A DNA stretch of 64,000 bases from Phallusia mammillata (lineage: Eukaryota > Chordata > Ascidiacea > Phlebobranchia > Ascidiidae): assembly GCA_003260075.1 (NCBI GenBank), contig QLIY01000348.1, forward strand, positions 6,607-70,606, in the 5' to 3' direction. The number at the start of each line of letters is the position of its first letter. Position 1 is the stretch's first letter. The notes below the pieces were generated by a model. That model ran no database searches. It was given only the letters and a program-made list of their open reading frames with translations, and was not told the DNA's origin. Shown here piece by piece: positions 11,801 to 22,515 of the stretch. The position numbers were made by a program, and so were the translations under genes.

Positions 11801-14800
11801 CTCTAAACCCATTGGTTGATCAGGAAGTTGAAAAACCAGTCGCACAAGTCGCGGCTGTCTCTACAAAGCCACCCAGAAGTCCCGTTAACGGTGGCAATAA
11901 AACGACGAGCGAGTTGGCTTCGGGTCAGTGTTAGTTAATATGTAACACCTAATTATAGCAACGTATTTATCGGCCTTAAGTTGTTAGCTCGTGTACACCA
12001 AGTTTCATGGCTGTTTGATGAGTCTTGTCGAATGGCCGGTTTATGATTAACGATATTTTTGATTTTGGAGCTGTAAAAGAGTTAAATACCGTGTACTGAA
12101 AAACTTATTAAATATGGAGACAAACGGAGATTTATTTTAAAACTTACTTTCTATTTATTAGAAGCTCCACCTCTTACGCCAACGCTAAAAAAGTCACGGC
12201 GAATGTCAAAAAATTCAGGTAAGTTGCTGTAACGTTTACAGTGTATTCGATGATCAGGTTATTTCTCCGTTGTGTAGAATCGGATACGGAAAGACGACGT
12301 TCATCGAGTTCCGATCTCTCGAAATTCACCAGCACTATTGTATCAGACGAGACGAAATTGGCAGCAGCTTCGATCGTCAAAAGTAGTTTCTCTGCGAAGC
12401 GTCTTGCGCCTTACATCATTGCAGAAGAATCCAGCTCTGCCATTACTCGCTTCTTTGCAGCTCCAGGTGAATTAATTGTTGAGCATTTAAATGCAAATCA
12501 GACCAATCGAAACTAGTTTGAAATGGGTTAGGCAAATTATGGCGATTATCGCCTGGTTGTGCGTTTAAATCCCATCACAGAAAGTCTTGTCAACGCCTTT
12601 GACTAAATTTACTTCAGTATATCTCGCCTATCGCAGGTCTGGCGTAATATGATTTATGTATTAGTGTGTTATCGTTGGGTAGCATCAACTCTTTGATGAC
12701 AGATTACAGTAATCAGTATGTGTTGACATTTGTTTAACAGTACTCGTATGTTCTTTATATTTCAGAATGTCTTGCAAAATGGAAAATTAACATAGCCGAA
12801 ATCGCGCGACAAACCGTCCCGACGTCATATGCAGAGGAAGAACACAGAGATGAATCGGTATAATTTCCATCATTACATTTCCACATACTCTTAATCGAGC
12901 ACTATCGATTTTAATGTCCACCTCTCTGTACAGTTAAAATACAACTTAAATAATGCAGGTCGTTGTAATTTAGTGATCACTTATAACAGCGTTTAATCTT
13001 GCGCAGAAACTGATGCCGTACCAGTCGCATTTGCGGGCCTTCCGTTCCTACCGATTCAGTTCATTTCTGCGCACTCAGGAAAATTTGACCATTGCCTCAA
13101 CCACGTTTAGCAACAAAATCGAGCCAGATCGTATTGTGTGTCGGTGAGTACAGAAACACTGTGATTGCAACGCTAACCCGGAAATGCCTTACTAACGACA
13201 AAGCAATTAAGCGCAATCCCCTGTGCAGTGGTTAGCGCGTACGACATATCTAGCACGTTTTGGCGCTTAGCTGATTGCTAACCACACATGTAAGAACGTT
13301 TCGGTTTCAAGCGAATTGTGTGCATTGCAAATTTCAATTGCTAAAACCAAAACAATGCTAGTTATTTTTTTAGGATTGAGTGTTTTTACAGGTACGGTCT
13401 ACACGGACAATGTTTAGACGCTAAATGTCGAGCCCAGCATCTAGATGACATGACCGTGAAACCGAACGAACTATTTCTTGACCTGCTTTCGTATTGTCCG
13501 TCGCTGTTAAAAAAGAAAGACGGCAAGGCAGTTAAATCGTCAGACTCTCACGCTATTCACCTAGAGGTAAGTCGAGTTCATACAAAGCCAAATCCCATAT
13601 CTTAGTTGGTTGGTAAAACCTCAATAAACCGTTTTTGAAGTGACCCTCTGTATCAATTACCGACTGTTTTTGTTGCTAGGCTGCGGAAACTGTTGTACGA
13701 AACTTGTGTGGAGCCACATCAATGACGTTGGATGAAAAATGCATTTTGCTGGTCAGCCACATTAACAACACACTGCCGTCGAAGGTAGGGTTACGTTGAC
13801 ATTGTGACCCATCTATGCTGCACTAGCCCCAAGAATAATATATATTTAACTGAAAAAATAACACGTGCACAATGAATGTATTTTATTTTTACCGTTTCAT
13901 CAATTAATGCTGTCACAACATCAATACAAACTTAACAGAAGTTTAAAGGAAAAATGCACGCGGCTGTAATAATGTATAATGGACTAAAAGACGTGTTTTA
14001 ATAAATAATATTGCTATTGTGAGAAAAATCAAGTATACATTCTGTCTTCAAACCGAATGTGTTTTCTTTTATTAAAACAATCGCACCATTGTTAACTGTT
14101 CTTTCGATTTGCGCAGATGCCACATACAATACGTTCCCAACGTCGACCGCTAAAGTATCATCAAAAGTCGGCGGAAGACTTGAATAAAGATGAGGAAAAT
14201 GAAGAAACTGACGAAGAGGAGCAAGGTATAGGGATTACGAATTTCGGGAAATAATGTATTTTTGTGACAAAGAAACAGCATTGGATTTGTAACTGGTCTA
14301 ACTTTCCCATTCTAAACCCCTTTTTGTTTTCACAAGAAATAGATTTACTAAACGCTCATGATCTTGACATCTTTTCCTTGGACGTTGGACCTCGTTATTT
14401 TGCCACTGCTGGGGACGAGCAATGTTCCGCACTTGAACGACTTCATCAAACTTTGGAAAAAAATCCGGATGACGTGGAACTTCGAATTAAAGTAGCGAGA
14501 AGTTATCTCATTCAGACGGGAATGGACAGCGCAGCATCAATGGACCGAAGGTGGTTTGTTCAAAAAGTAAAAAAAATACATTTGACAAACGAATTCCCTG
14601 CTTAGACCAGTGATTCTCAAGAATATGCTGCAAAATGTTCGTTCTTGTACAGTGCATGTTTAAAGACCTTAAGAATTACGGATGTATATTAAATCTTTAC
14701 AGTAGCATTTTCATCCGGCTGGGTATTGATAGCAGTCTTGTCCATTACACTAAAGTTGCAAATAATTTCACCGCAAGCCCATAGTATATTACATTTATAA

Positions 14801-17800
14801 TTTTAAATGTAAAGCTGGCCCATAATTTGCATCTAAACCAACTTTATTCCTGCAATTTCGAAAAACTACAAACTGAAGTCACGATTCCATTGTTACAGGT
14901 TGGATCTGGCACTGAACATTCTGTGTTTGGGAATTGAGCGAGCCGAGCAATCTGAACAACTTTGGTGCGCTTACTTGCCCCTGCTACGTCATCATCACCA
15001 TGGTGACCTGGAAAACAAGGAAGAAGAGGAGGATATAATTGATCAAGTTTTGCTGCTTCTTCCATATTCCAAACGTGTTTGGCGCGAGGTACGTAAAAAT
15101 AAAGTTGTGATTATTTCTGTTTTTCGCAAAGTATCTAATCCTTTGAAGAATAAAGAACCGAAAAGAACATTCGGAAAATTGTGTCATTTTTTGGTTTCAA
15201 AATGGGAAATGCAACCGTGGAATTTTTATACTGACAACAACTTATTTATCAGGTGATGAAGTGGAATTGGTCTTACGCAAAACTGGACGGTTTGTATCAT
15301 CAGCTCATCCACAATCTAATTCACAGATACGAAGCAACACTGAACGATGGTAAGTAGACATTTATCTCAGCACGCCCATTTTCCCTGTGAAACGCTATTG
15401 TTAACTTTGTGGTTTGCAATAGAATCAGCGGAAGTTCCCGAATTGACACAGACTGAGGACTATTACTCTTCATGGTTGTTGTGTGCCATCGTGGAACGAT
15501 GTCATCTTGCTCAGCTGTGTTCTGACAGAGATCAAGCGCTTGCTACGCTGGCAGTAAGTGGTGGAAGTAAAATTCGTAGCAAGTGATTTTTTCTTTGACT
15601 CGCCTTAAAAAACGTTGATGTCTGGCACAAAGGTCTAATTTTAATGGGACAGATAGTACAAGTATTGCCAACAAAACTATGGCAAACTGTTTCATAACAA
15701 TCGGATTGAAAGTGTAAAAAATAGCGGGAATAAACACAATACGGGTTACCCTGACCGACCAAATCATGCCCATTTTTTCCTAAAGACTTCCTGTTTAGAT
15801 AGTGTTTTCGTTTGATATAAAATTTAAGTATTTGTACATGACCCAATTTGACATTTTTTTGCTGCAGAATACTTTGAGGGAACTGGAAGAACTGCGTCAG
15901 ACAAAACTTTCTTCTTTGGCTGTTGAGACGAATTCTGTCAAGTCGTTCCAGTTTCCGCTGACACAACAGGACAGCTGCAGACTTCATCTGACATTTATCC
16001 ATGTCATAGAGTTCGGAGGCCTGCCGGACTGCTTTTATGATGACAGCTTGAGGTGAATGTTTTAAAATGATGTTGAGCATTTAAACAAAATACATGACGG
16101 AACTAAATTTGTGCTTTTCTTGCAAAATCAACCTGTTAGGATTGTAAATTTCCTTTATATCGTTGTTTAATCTATTTGCAGTAAACTTGATTACGGCCTG
16201 TGTGCTACTGACCAGAATGTCACACTCTCATTTGCTCGAGTGAACCGATTTAATAACAATCCCGATCAACTACGAGAGTTTATTAAAGGTATGTATTGAT
16301 TCTTGTCGGTCAATATGATTGGTAATAGTCTGCCACTGTTTGCTCTGTAGAAGCTCTTTTGTCTTGTGATGACCCGACCAAGTCGCCAGCCGAGAACACC
16401 GTGAACTGTCTGCCTCTCTACCGCGCTTTAGTGGATCTAGAAGCGTCATTGCAGCGATGGGACGCGGTTAACATCACTTGCGAGTAAGTTCAACCAAACA
16501 GGATGTGTTTTGGTCTAGCCGGCAAAAAGTGTCGTTTGGTGGTTTTGGCTTTTCCCGCAAACTTTTGAGCAAAATATCAAACAAGCAAGTCAGTGGTTCT
16601 TAACCTTTATGGTGTAGTTTCAAAGTCAATCAACAAGTTCGAACGTTCGAATGTTTTTTTTGTAATGATGTCTTGTGTCGACGTGCATTAACAAAAATTA
16701 ACAATACTGTTCTTTATTAGATTAAATATGCTTAACTTTGTGACCAAACAATTTGACTTTGGATATTCGAGTAAAAAACTGTTGTACATTTTCCGCCTGC
16801 TTGTATATAATTTTCCACCGGCTAAGAACCACCGTTTATAAGTATTCATTCCTAAACGCTTTTTGTCGCCAGGCGCTTGGTGGAGATGATGCAATCCGAT
16901 GACGCTGTTTCCGACCTGGAGCATCGCCATTTGACAGACGTGTGGTGTGTGTGGATCGATTCCATCCTTGCTTGTGGAAATGCGGAACGAATCACGCAGG
17001 TGGGCACAGCATAACATCATTCATAATTGATGCGTCTCTATTCCAAATGCATCTTTCTATTTAATGAACTTTCAATTTTGAAGTTATTTGGCCCTTTGTG
17101 AATGCTTTTGTTTTCAGACGTTCGACCGCGCGGTTACAGCTCGCCCATCGTCAGCCAAACTCGCTTACACTGCTGCGATGTACCAGCTTCACTGTGACAG
17201 CCCGGACAAGGAAGCCGCATTGCTTTACATGGAAACCTGTCTATCGACCTTTTACGACCTGGAAGGTAGGATCATTGTACAGAACATATACGAACTTTGC
17301 TCTGTCAGATTTTATGAACCTTTATAAAGGATTAGGCATTGGTAACGTTGTGATCAAATTATGCTTTGTTTACATATTAGGACAAAATGGCCTGACTGCG
17401 GCCCAGCTATTCCACAAATACAAGCAATTGCTTAAACATGACGCGCCTTTGATTAGCGGAGATAAGAAAACCAAGGGTAACGTTGACACTGAAAGCTTTC
17501 AACATGAGAAGGCTTACCTCTGGCTGATATATTGGTAAGGCGATGTTGTGTCACAAATCCTTTGAAAATGTACAATATATGTACATGTATAATGTTACCT
17601 ACGCAGTTTGCTTACGGAGCTGTCGGATGGAAATTCCATTGATGTTTATGAAGCAGCCATTTACAATGTAGCGACTACTGAAGGACGCAAAGCCATTTGG
17701 CTACAGTAAGAAAATTAATAATTGGTTAATGGGCAATTTAAAGACACATCTTCGGTATAAAAGCGATGTTCGGGTGTTTGTTAAATCAAATTTTTCGTAT

Positions 17801-20032
17801 TTATAACTCTGCATGTATGTAACAGCTATCTCCTTCATTTGCGCTCCACGGCATCGTCACTAGAGGGAGCTGCTGAAACAGAAGTGAATGCCCTAGCCGG
17901 TTTGGAAGTGATGCAACAGCGTATGAAATGGACACGGAATATGACGGCAGTTGTACGACGTTGTCTTGCCACAATCCCGTGCAGACGAAATGTCGACTCG
18001 CAACCATTTACTGATTACTCCTTTCATAACGAGGTTAGTGTTGAATTGATCCTCACTGCCATTTTATGGTTTGTAACCATAATCATATTTTATGCCACTG
18101 TAGGTTTCTGACATTTTTCTCAGCTGTTTTGATGGGCGTCAAAGGGGCGTGGCTCTTTCTATTCTTGTGGAATCAATGCCCACCAACATACCTTTACTTC
18201 TGAGGCGAGTTTGATACTTACTATTTTTAACAAATTAACTGTTTTCTTGTTCTTGACGAACATGTTGTAATTTTTCAGGGCTGCGGGTGATCATCTCCGG
18301 AAAGGAGACCACGCATCAGTGATTGCCAACTTATGGAGAGTGACGTCATCTTCTAAGTCACGCAGTGGATGCTATGACGTCAGAATATGGAAAATGTAAG
18401 TTAAAAAAAAACTAAGCGAACTTCGCAGTTCTGGTACTAACTAGAATGTGTGCTGATTGGACGAGTGAACATTAAACAGCGTGGTGTCTTCCCTTTTTCA
18501 GAGCGATCGGGGCGTATCTTGCTGAGCGAAAATATAAGAAGGTAACTTTAGGTCAAATCCATGTACATTTTGGCTCTTATACATCCTGTCGCAAACATGT
18601 GTATATTTCCTAGTGCTATCTCCTATTAACATTGTTTTGTTTAAAGGCTATTCGACTCTGTATCCGGTCTCTCACCATCATGCCCTACTGCTGCCGCCTT
18701 TGGCGTGACGTAAATATGAAGTTTTTTAGGCCTAACCTGTGTAATATGCGACTAGGGTAATTTTTGACTCGAAATTTATTATTTAACTATTCCAGTTTGG
18801 TTAAGTAACATTTGTATTGGCTGTCTGTGTGCTTATTGTACATAGAAGAGTTGTATTTAGTGGTCAGGTTTGATATAAAGAGGTTTTGGAAGACGTTTTG
18901 GTTCATCCAAGCAGTCTTGAAAATTCATGTGAATTCCCGAAGGCTGAACGACGTTGGTTAGAGTTTTTAGAAGTTCTGTCCTTGTTGTGTGAACTGCTAT
19001 AGCAAGTGCCACATTATCGTCATGTATTTGTACCTGCTGTCTAGTCAGAAAAGATTTTGCATGATAAGTAAGCCAGTCAGTAGCAGTAAAGCAGTGGTCA
19101 GAATTACAAGGCTAACACAATTTTCGATCCAAGCCGTCGCGTCTACGCAGGTCTCTGCCCTTCTGACACTACACGGAAGCAAGAAAGATCTCCAAGCCGT
19201 TCGAGTAAAATGCCAGAAGATGTTGGAACGCGATATCCGATCTTTTATTGATGAAGAGCTTGCTGATCTAAATACGGTGAGACCAACGCGCGTTATGTCA
19301 GAAAGTACAAAAAAATGTACGTGTATTTTTTCAAACCTCTAGTTTCTTTTTGTATTGATGATTAGGAATGTGTTGTTTGTCATTGTACTAATAAGCTTAC
19401 TCCGGCCAAATTGATTTTCGGTTTTCTGAAGCAAAACGAAAGCGTCTGTTTAACCTACAAAATCGGCAGCTACTCATTTCCTTCTTTTTTTCCACCGACT
19501 TCCTAAATGGGCCCGTTCTTTTTGTCCCAAATTTCTATTGTACATCCAAAATGTGGAAAGATTTTTGCCTCGCGCTTAAATTATCTGCTCTATGCTTGCA
19601 GTTAATGACCGTGAGTTACTTAATGCCGTACAACATTATTAACTACCAGTTGGATGTGTCCTTTATTAAAAAGTTATTGAACGCAAATTCGACACACAAT
19701 TGCTTTTCATTATGGCTGCAGCAGTTTTTGCTTGTTAGGTCGCTATGTTTTCTCTGCGATTCGTTTAGTTCCCCCCCCCCTTAAATTATCTGCTCTATGC
19801 TTGCAGTTAATGACCGTGAGTTACTTAAATGGATGTGTCCTTTATTAAAAAGTTATTGAACGCAAATTCGACACGCAATTGCTTCTCATTATGGCTGCAG
19901 CAGTTTTTGCTTGTTAGGTCGCTAGGTTTTCTCTGCGATTCGTTTAGTCCCGCACAGGTTTTTCAACAATCTTCAAACCGGCATGAAGACGATGAAGATT
20001 TTTCCAATCATCTTCAGTCTCCGAAAGCTTAA
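2129..20032 (+). CDS. ZFC3H1: ZFC3H1, zinc finger C3H1 domain protein (PAXT exosome adaptor)
   Basis: The spliced product is about 2,777 residues (human about 1,989). Known role of the family: ZFC3H1 joins the nuclear RNA helicase MTR4 to PABPN1 in the PAXT connection, feeding polyadenylated nuclear RNA to the exosome. Visible here: an acidic/basic low-complexity N-terminal half; EELLNLRLVALSTAYQ and ELREKLLLEILTKRA helices like those of vertebrate ZFC3H1; a poly-proline stretch; one very long exon (9416-11923) rich in K, S and coiled-coil residues; the diagnostic zinc finger C-x7-C-x4-C-x3-H split between exons 20 and 21 (VCR, then YGLHGQCLDAKCRAQH); then HAT/TPR-like helical repeats with FIHVIEFGGLPDCFYDD and VVRRCLATIPCRR; and a C-terminus containing KKDLQAVRVKCQKM, which resembles the vertebrate end. 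Splice phases agree through all 41 exons except for one frameshift at the 46-C run. Confidence 0.93.
3307..3793. mobile_element. hAT-type MITE in ZFC3H1 intron 4
   Basis: This 487-bp element has imperfect terminal inverted repeats. The left end reads CAGTAGTTTTCAAC; the right end, reversed, reads CAGTGATTTTCAACCC. It is flanked by a perfect 8-bp target-site duplication ATTTTGAT at 3299-3306 and 3794-3801. A CAGTG-type end and an 8-bp duplication are typical of the hAT superfamily. It has no transposase frame, so it is non-autonomous. Confidence 0.88.
5183..5577. mobile_element. hAT-type MITE in ZFC3H1 intron 8
   Basis: The ends are CAGTGGTTTCCAACTGGTGG and, reversed on the right, CAGTGGTTCTCAACTAG. 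The flanking 8-bp duplication is GTTTAGTA at 5175-5182 and GTTTAGTT at 5578-5585, with one mismatch. The element contains a ten-C joint with a duplicated 69-bp segment; without that joint it would be about 316 bp. It is non-coding. Confidence 0.85.
5393..5541. repeat. Direct 69-bp copies around a ten-C run (probable assembly joint)
   Basis: Copy 1 (5393-5461) and copy 2 (5473-5541) are identical except for two base changes. They are separated by an A and exactly ten C (5463-5472). The pattern repeats elsewhere in this window with the same C count, so I read it as two overlapping allelic contig ends joined by a linker, not as biology. Confidence 0.75.
5788..5797. other. Exact ten-C run without flanking duplication
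   Basis: This run lies in ZFC3H1 intron 8. It has the same length as the six ten-C joints, but I see no shared sequence on its two sides. It may be a joint between contigs that do not overlap, or a natural homopolymer. Confidence 0.45.
6058..6303. repeat. Partial tandem repeat of period 171, with a dispersed copy in intron 5
   Basis: Unit 1 (6058-6228) and partial unit 2 (from 6229) share about 75 bp, from GGTGGTTATTGATTT to GAGCCCATCTGGGT, with scattered differences. The second half of unit 1 (about 6158-6206, TTATGGAGTAAGAGTTTG onward) recurs almost unchanged at 4012-4059 in another intron. This suggests a dispersed repeat family. Confidence 0.7.
6791..7201. mobile_element. hAT-type MITE with subterminal GGTACTCGGTATCG motifs, ZFC3H1 intron 9
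   Basis: This 411-bp element has inverted ends TAGTGATGGGA / TCCCATCACTA and an 8-bp target duplication, GCCTAAAT (6783-6790) and GCCTAGAT (7202-7209). Several variants of GGTACTCGGTATCG lie in both orientations near the ends, like subterminal transposase-binding repeats of hAT elements. It carries no transposase. Short open frames inside are not coding. Confidence 0.88.
7414..7619. repeat. Foldback (inverted-repeat) element, ZFC3H1 intron 9
   Basis: The two arms mirror each other for about 50 bp: GTTTCGACCTATGAGGTCTC onward at 7425, and its reverse complement ending at 7605. The similarity extends outward to ATAAGC/GCTTAT. The arms enclose about 80 bp of unrelated sequence. Each arm contains CTGATGA and GAAA in hammerhead order when read toward the outside. 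There is no clear target-site duplication. Confidence 0.8.
7574..7616 (+). ncRNA. Hammerhead-ribozyme-like motif (type I, minimal stem III)
   Basis: Read on +: stem I strand AGCTGCA (7574-7580), core CTGATGA (7581-7587), stem II hairpin 7588-7600 with loop TTATA, core GAAA (7601-7604), a two-base-pair stem III closing on GTC (7607-7609), and stem I return strand TGCAGCT (7610-7616). Stem I is a perfect 7-bp helix, and GTC is a canonical cleavage triplet. Stem II has one C-U mismatch; the mirror arm on the - strand carries the fully paired GACC/GGTC version but has lost the return strand. Such tiny stem III forms are known from Penelope-like elements and retrozymes, where they act as dimers. 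Activity is untested. Confidence 0.5.
8795..8840 (+). repeat. 46-C homopolymer inside ZFC3H1 exon 14
   Basis: The run encodes poly-proline, but the frames on its two sides differ by one base. Upstream, the frame reads DLPPTPPP and then stops at 8854-8856. Downstream, the frame that is open and continues the protein reads RPSMPDVAAIRE. A miscounted homopolymer is the likeliest cause. There is no flanking duplication. Confidence 0.8.
16591..16834. mobile_element. Probable old hAT-type MITE in ZFC3H1 intron 30
   Basis: The left end CAGTGGTTCTTAACCTTTATGG and the right end ACCGGCTAAGAACCACCG are imperfect inverted repeats of the common hAT end. I could not find a matching 8-bp duplication, so the element is old or its borders are slightly off. 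Confidence 0.55.
19576..19948. repeat. Direct copies around a ten-C run in ZFC3H1 intron 40
   Basis: Copy 1 (19576-19770) and copy 2 (19781-19948) both begin TTAAATTATCTGCTCTATGC and run to CGATTCGTTTAGT. Ten C lie between them (19771-19780). Copy 2 lacks about 25 bp and has a few base changes, as expected for a second allele. The true intron is therefore probably about 200 bp shorter. Confidence 0.75.
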
Positions 20033-20491
20033 TGCCATCCGTTTTCACTTAGAAACCGTCGTAATTACCATCCTGCGGCTCTTCTCTATCGAACAAACTG
20101 CCGATGCCGCTTTTCAATTCGATCACCTGCAGTATTGTTTTCCTGTTGATGAATTTCCGATGTCGGCTTTCCATTCTCTTCGTCTTGTTTTGTGGAAGTA
20201 CATGGTCCATTTTTGTTAGGGGTAAATTCTGTTAATATTGAAGGTCGTTGTACCCAATTGTTTTGTGCCAAAGAAGCAGAAGTCCCTAAAGATGCACTTT
20301 CGCAGCCACCACTTCTGTTCCATGTGTCTGAGAGCATTCTCGAGGTATGGAGCTCTCGGGTGCCTCTATTTTCGTAGGTGCCACCATTTTTTAGTATTTC
20401 GATGCGTTATTGCGAGTTTGTTCTTACTTTGGTGCTATGCTTGTTTGTGTTGTGATTATCTTTATTGGTTTTCGTGTCTCATCGTGCATAC

Positions 20492-20497
20492 AATAAA
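20492..20497 (+). terminator. Candidate ZFC3H1 polyadenylation signal
   Basis: A canonical AATAAA lies 460 bases after the stop at 20032. No earlier AATAAA was seen, so the 3' UTR would be about 480 bases. Confidence 0.5.
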
Positions 20498-22368
20498 CCA
20501 TTTGGTTTGCTTTCACGTGATTTGTACAGCATCTATTACAGTTTCGGGCCAAAAACAAGGACTTGAGTGGGATTAAAAGAGCATCGGCCGAGACAGTTTA
20601 TTTCCGATTGCTCTTCGGTTATTGTTTGCAACAGGTTTGCCGGTTTATGGGTAAGAGTTGTAAGCGGGCCTGAAACTCAAACCGGAACCCGAAAGCATAA
20701 GCCCGCCCCGAACCCGATTCCCAAGTAGCTCGTTTAGACCCATAAAGTTAGATTGAAACGTCTAACATAAAAACACAGAATATATAATATAGTATCGTAA
20801 GTGGCTTAAACAGGAATGTTTTAGGGGTGTTGAGCGTACGATTAAGTCAAGCAACTATAGCTACTTATCTAGGTAGGCCTAATCTAATTTTCTAAAGGTT
20901 ACGCACAGACAATGTAGCCTAAAGTCAAACCCGAATTAAGCCCTTTGTTAAAAAAAACCTAAGCCACCGCCGACTTACAGCTCTGCTATGGGTAGGCAAA
21001 CCGCAAAAACGTATGGCGACACCGAAATTTAAACCGAGAATAATTGTAACCTATCTGTATGTGACTCATATGATTGTCCAACTGTTTTTTTTCACACTAA
21101 AAACGCGGCGAGTAAAATAAGCTTTTTGTTGAGAGCACTGCTCTAGTAAACGTGCATTGACTTTCTTTTTTCAGTCCATTAAAAACATATGCATGCATAA
21201 CTTGTCAGTCAATGAGAGTTAGCAGCATCAAAGTTACCCAGTACGTTTGCAAATGTTCTTTTCCCATCAACAAGTATGTGCTGTTAATACGTTCCATGGA
21301 AACTGTTCAAAAACAACTTCACTTAATCACAGGGAAATACCGTTGAGCCATCATGAAAAACACGCTATGAAAATCAGAAAAACAAATTTTATGATTATTA
21401 TAGTTTCCACATTCAATAAAACACGTATTATCTGACGTAATTCCAATACATGAAAGTTCCATGCACTAAATCATTCAGGGAGCACATTTGTCGGGAGAAG
21501 ATTGTGTGGTTTAAGAACAAACGCCTGCGTGATGATTTGGTACGCGGTTTGTCGCTCTAAAAAGGATGGCACGCTCTTTCCCTTTGTTTTCGTTTTGCTT
21601 TGCAAACGGTGCTGTGTTACAGGTTAGGGTTGAGCATGAGTCATTTCAAGCAAAGCCACATCCTGTACAAATGTAAATATATATGCCTGGTTATGATAGA
21701 ATTTCGTTGCTGAGACCACCGAACTCTGCGAGAACTTACAATACACAATCTTTAATCAATGTCAAAAACCAATTCAAAGACGGCTATAGTTGTTCACACT
21801 TTTATGTATTTACCGGCTCAAAGTGTGTGGGTTGTTGTCTCTTAGATTTGGGTCGTTTGCAAGTGGACTTTTCTCCCGGCATAAAGTGTAGGTGGCATCG
21901 CGTTTGAGAAATGATCTGGTTTGCTCCGTTGCACTTGTTTGGTTTCGAACAGGATTTGTTTTAAAACAAATTGTGTAAAATAGGTCGCACCTAATCATTT
22001 TCTCACTGATTGTTTTCTTTCAGCCGGATAAAAAAGCGCCCAGGTGATTTTGTTAATATCAGCTTTTAACTCAACCAAGCATGCTTGGCCAAAATCTGCA
22101 ATGTGGTGAGAATTGGTATTTAACGTTTGCTTTAAAGTTTTCGTTTCAAAGCACTGCACGCAATTAGTCGTACGATCATCGACTAGCCTTCTTGAAAACG
22201 ATCGTCGACTATGTTAAAAATGCTTGTATAGTTGATGATCATACATTCAAAAAGCAGAACCATTTAACGTCCCAAAAACGTTTGTGGTTTCCCTAAATTT
22301 ATTCCCAGATGACACAACAATTCGATTTTTCCCACCGATTTTGCCGTGATTCAAAGACTTAAGTGGTA

Positions 22369-22515
22369 ATGCTGTGAGCAAAATCAAAACCTGTGAAAAG
22401 AAAGTATATTATGTTTTTGCATTTAAAATAGTCTGATCGCCCCCCCCCCATGCTGTGAGCAAAATCAAAACCTGTGAAAAGAAAGTATATTATGTTTCCT
22501 TTACATTTAAAATAT
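22369..22515. repeat. Direct copies around a ten-C run, intergenic
   Basis: Copy 1 (22369-22439) and copy 2 (22450-22515) share ATGCTGTGAGCAAAATCAAA through TATTATGTTT, then a similar ATTTAAAATA. They are separated by ten C (22440-22449). Same structure as the other joints. Confidence 0.75.

Larger units (their letters stand above)
2129..11923 (+). other. ZFC3H1: ZFC3H1 exon map, exons 1-16
   Basis: Exons inferred from splice signals and phase: 2129-2138, 2204-2329, 2397-2934, 3064-3153, 3896-3996, 4137-4435, 4510-4563, 4633-4800, 6522-6677, 7663-7847, 7925-8020, 8156-8261, 8352-8475, 8654-9157, 9221-9311, 9416-11923. All introns are GT-AG. The donor after exon 2 (2330) is weak and was chosen because it restores phase 1 into exon 3. 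Exon 14 needs a one-base correction inside the C run at 8795-8840 to stay open. The long introns after exons 8 and 9 are swollen by transposons. Confidence 0.8.
12162..20032 (+). other. ZFC3H1: ZFC3H1 exon map, exons 17-41
   Basis: Exons: 12162-12218, 12278-12466, 12766-12857, 13007-13143, 13392-13566, 13680-13784, 14117-14225, 14337-14550, 14899-15088, 15253-15349, 15423-15553, 15868-16052, 16182-16288, 16351-16483, 16873-16999, 17118-17265, 17381-17534, 17607-17705, 17826-18033, 18104-18204, 18279-18395, 18502-18541, 18647-18709, 19151-19276, 19958-20032. Every junction keeps the frame. The intron after 18204 starts with GC (AG then GCGAGT) and is a probable GC-AG intron, since this phase alone gives LLLRAAGDH. 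The last two exons were preferred over an alternative ending at 19002 because they encode the family's C-terminal KCQ motif and follow in phase 0. Confidence 0.85.

Noticed and set aside
13221..13290. tRNA A-box-like sequence GTGGTTAGCGCGTACGAC
   Set aside because: No B-box GGTTCGANTCC and no cloverleaf follow. The nearby GCTAACCAC only makes an imperfect hairpin.
14607..14700. hAT-like start CAGTGATTCTCAAG in ZFC3H1 intron 24
   Set aside because: I could not find a right end or a target duplication.
18883..19002. Alternative final ZFC3H1 exon ending in a stop at 19002
   Set aside because: The acceptor has no pyrimidine tract, and the peptide lacks the family C-terminus. The exons 19151-19276 and 19958-20032 are in phase and carry the expected KCQ motif.
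20238..20345. C2H2-finger-like peptide after ZFC3H1
   Set aside because: The Cys and His spacing does not fit a C2H2 finger, and the stretch lies in the probable 3' UTR.
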